Shown here piece by piece: positions 34,603 through 36,316 of a DNA stretch of 36,316 nt. The stretch covers positions 1 through 36,316 of the forward strand of contig CANMTO010000026.1 of the NCBI GenBank assembly GCA_947500755.1, given 5' to 3'. The position numbers and the translations under genes are program-made. The notes under the pieces are model-generated. The model saw only the letters and a program-made list of their open reading frames with translations. It did no database searches and was not told where the DNA came from. The number at the start of each line of letters is the position of its first letter. The stretch's first letter is position 1. The stretch comes from Flavobacteriales bacterium (GTDB taxonomy: Bacteria > Bacteroidota > Bacteroidia > Flavobacteriales_D > Crocinitomicaceae).

Positions 34603-35313
34603 ATGATGTTCAATTCTAAGGACCTTAATGACAGTAAAGGAATGCCACTTTATATTTCTTTTTTACACCTCCTTTTTCCCTCACGTTGCTTGGATTGCAA
34701 GATAGAGTTATTACCCGATGAGCCCGGGGTCTGCGTGTTTTGTCAATCCGGTCTGGAAGCAATTTCGTTACCTGTTGAGCGCCCGCCACACTTAACGATG
34801 GATACAGTGGAAATTTATGCGCTTTTTTATTATAAAAAACAAGGGGTCTCGCAATCCTTACTTCATACCATGAAATATAGTCAAGGGCGGTCATTATGTG
34901 TGGTTTGGGGAAGAGCCTTCGCCCAACAACTTAGCCTTCACTCAGTCGAATCTATAGGGTGCTTAATTCCGGTTCCCCTGCATCCCAAGAAAAAGTTTTT
35001 ACGAGGATACAATCAAAGTGAGTTGATTGCGAAAGGTATCCTTGCCGAATTCCCTCAAGTGCATTTAAACACGCGGTGCATCCGAAGAATTAACCATACT
35101 AAAAGTCAAACCAGGAAAAACCGAAATGCCCGCCTATTCGATGCTTCATGCACCTTTGAATTGATACCGGAACATTTAAGCGCCTATCAACACGTTGGCC
35201 TCGTTGATGATGTAGTGACCACAGGGGCCACGTTAATGGGGATAATCAACCTCCTCCGAACAAGACTGCCTCATATTCGAATCACTATCTTTGTACTGGC
35301 AGTAACAAAATGA
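34603..35313 (+). CDS. comF: ComF-family phosphoribosyltransferase-like protein
   Basis: 236 residues with an N-terminal four-cysteine zinc-finger-like cluster (C29, C32, C44, C47) and a C-terminal type I phosphoribosyltransferase domain carrying the PRPP-binding motif VDDVVTTGAT (about 201-210). The segment IPVPLHPKKKFLRGYNQSELIAKG is the ComF hallmark. ComF is needed for natural transformation in Bacillus and others and is thought to act on incoming single-stranded DNA from the cytosolic side. Two ATG codons are adjacent (34603, 34606). The stop is one base before the next gene. Confidence 0.92.
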   Translation: MMFNSKDLNDSKGMPLYISFLHLLFPSRCLDCKIELLPDEPGVCVFCQSGLEAISLPVERPPHLTMDTVEIYALFYYKKQGVSQSLLHTMKYSQGRSLCVVWGRAFAQQLSLHSVESIGCLIPVPLHPKKKFLRGYNQSELIAKGILAEFPQVHLNTRCIRRINHTKSQTRKNRNARLFDASCTFELIPEHLSAYQHVGLVDDVVTTGATLMGIINLLRTRLPHIRITIFVLAVTK

Positions 35314-35314
35314 C

Positions 35315-36316
35315 ATGCAAAAAAGAACACTTATTATTGGCGGTGGTGTAGCGGGCATATGCCTTGCCCATCAGTTAACACAACGGAATGAAACATTCAA
35401 TTTAGTAGATGATGGAAAGAATGTGTCCTCGGTTGTAGCAGCGGGAATTGTTCATGCCATGTCGTTTAGGCGGACCTTGCTTTCTTGGAATGCGATGCCT
35501 TTTTATAAAGAGTCAGAGGCCTTTTATAAAGCGGTTGAACGCACCTTAAACACGAAATTTTTTAACCCATTAATCGTCCGTAGACTTTTTTCTTCCCCGG
35601 AAGAAACCTTAATCTGGAAACAACGCATGACTGACAGCGCGTTTCAACCTTTTTTACGGGAATATTCAGAGGAAGACGAGCGCTTTGGACCCTACGGATC
35701 TGGTTGTGTTGATGGGTTTTGGATCGATTCAAAGGCGTTTATTTCAGAAAGCTTACACGATTTGTCGGCGCGAAAGCTACTTTTGACAGATACCATAACA
35801 GTGGATAATTTTAATCCAAACACTCTAGAATATAAGGGAATACAATATGATGCGGTGGTCTTGGCGCTTGGGTATAAAAGTAAAGAAACCCCCTGGTTTT
35901 TCAGCGTTCCCGTGAATCCAACCAAAGGTCAACTGTTAACGGTGAAATGGGACAACCCCATACAAAACACATCCTTACACCGTAAGGCCTTTGCCCTGCC
36001 CATTGGAGGGAATGCGTTTAAAATAGGGTCAACTTATGAATGGAATGATATCTCCCCGGAACCCACGGAAGAAGGGAAGGTGCGTATATTGAATAACGCA
36101 ACATCCATTACCGCTGATCCCCTCGAGGTTATTGACCATACGGCAGGCATACGCCCAACGACCCCCGATCGCAGACCCGTTCTGGCGAGACACATGACGT
36201 ATAAGCAGCTATTTATTTTTAATGGGTTGGGTTCAAAAGGGTATATGCTCGCTCCCTCGTTAGCTAAACAGTTAAGCGAGGCAATTATAGATAATAAACC
36301 CTTAGCTGAAGAACTA
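35315..36316 (+). CDS. FAD-dependent oxidoreductase of the DAO family (3' partial)
   Basis: 334 codons are open from the ATG at 35315 to the window edge. The N-terminus TLIIGGGVAGICLAHQL holds the FAD-binding GxGxxG (G9, G11, G14). A KGQLLTV segment and the late GLGSKGYMLAPSLAKQL motif fit the DAO family (glycine, D-amino-acid and related amine oxidases). That late motif usually lies near the C-terminus, so probably only a short tail is missing. The substrate is unknown. It follows comF by one base, suggesting co-transcription, but no functional link is known to me. Confidence 0.88.
   Translation, partial: MQKRTLIIGGGVAGICLAHQLTQRNETFNLVDDGKNVSSVVAAGIVHAMSFRRTLLSWNAMPFYKESEAFYKAVERTLNTKFFNPLIVRRLFSSPEETLIWKQRMTDSAFQPFLREYSEEDERFGPYGSGCVDGFWIDSKAFISESLHDLSARKLLLTDTITVDNFNPNTLEYKGIQYDAVVLALGYKSKETPWFFSVPVNPTKGQLLTVKWDNPIQNTSLHRKAFALPIGGNAFKIGSTYEWNDISPEPTEEGKVRILNNATSITADPLEVIDHTAGIRPTTPDRRPVLARHMTYKQLFIFNGLGSKGYMLAPSLAKQLSEAIIDNKPLAEEL

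Overview
The window looks like chromosomal DNA of a free-living, moderately AT-rich member of the Bacteroidota, most likely order Flavobacteriales. Four things point there. The giant repeat protein ends in a type B (CHU_C, gliding-motility-type) C-terminal domain of the type IX secretion system (T9SS). The gene order purH-mreB-mreC-mreD-mrdA-rodA is typical of the group. The class Ia ribonucleotide reductase is eukaryote-like, as is usual in the phylum. One short intergenic region carries a perfect TAnnTTTG -7 promoter element. The species cannot be named from sequence reading alone.

Layout. (1) 1-11607 (+): the 3' part of a giant surface protein of about 41 complete SprB-type repeats, two PKD-like domains and a T9SS sorting domain. 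Its 5' end lies outside the window. (2) 11637-12400 (+): two overlapping thioredoxin-fold genes, a bacilliredoxin and an ArsC/Spx-like protein. (3) 12387-14641 (-): a crotonase and a Wzx/MATE-type flippase, overlapping by one base. (4) 14834-15884 (+): three tandem, tail-less single-stranded DNA-binding protein (SSB) paralogues closed by a strong terminator. (5) 15925-30648 (-): an almost gapless run. In transcription order it is purH, mreB, mreC, mreD, mrdA, rodA, a class A penicillin-binding protein, scoA, scoB, cysQ and two outer-membrane barrel proteins of Wzi/RemB type. (6) 30858-34204 (-): nrdB-nrdA with a terminator behind nrdA. (7) 34205-34602: a 398-bp gap with several inverted repeats. 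(8) 34603-36316 (+): comF and an FAD-dependent oxidoreductase that runs off the right edge.

How the genes work together. The mre/mrdA/rodA/PBP block is the elongasome, which builds lateral wall. The genes behind it (CoA transferase, CysQ, two barrels) are packed by overlaps of 1-11 bp, so they probably share its transcript although their chemistry is unrelated. The Wzi/RemB-like barrels and the giant SprB-like protein both suggest an elaborate cell surface and possibly gliding. purH and nrdBA supply nucleotides.

The two observations most worth a second look are a three-repeat superperiod (about 250 codons) inside the giant protein and the three-gene SSB cassette. No tRNA, rRNA, CRISPR array, insertion sequence or phage module was seen. 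No clearly new defence or mobile system is evident.
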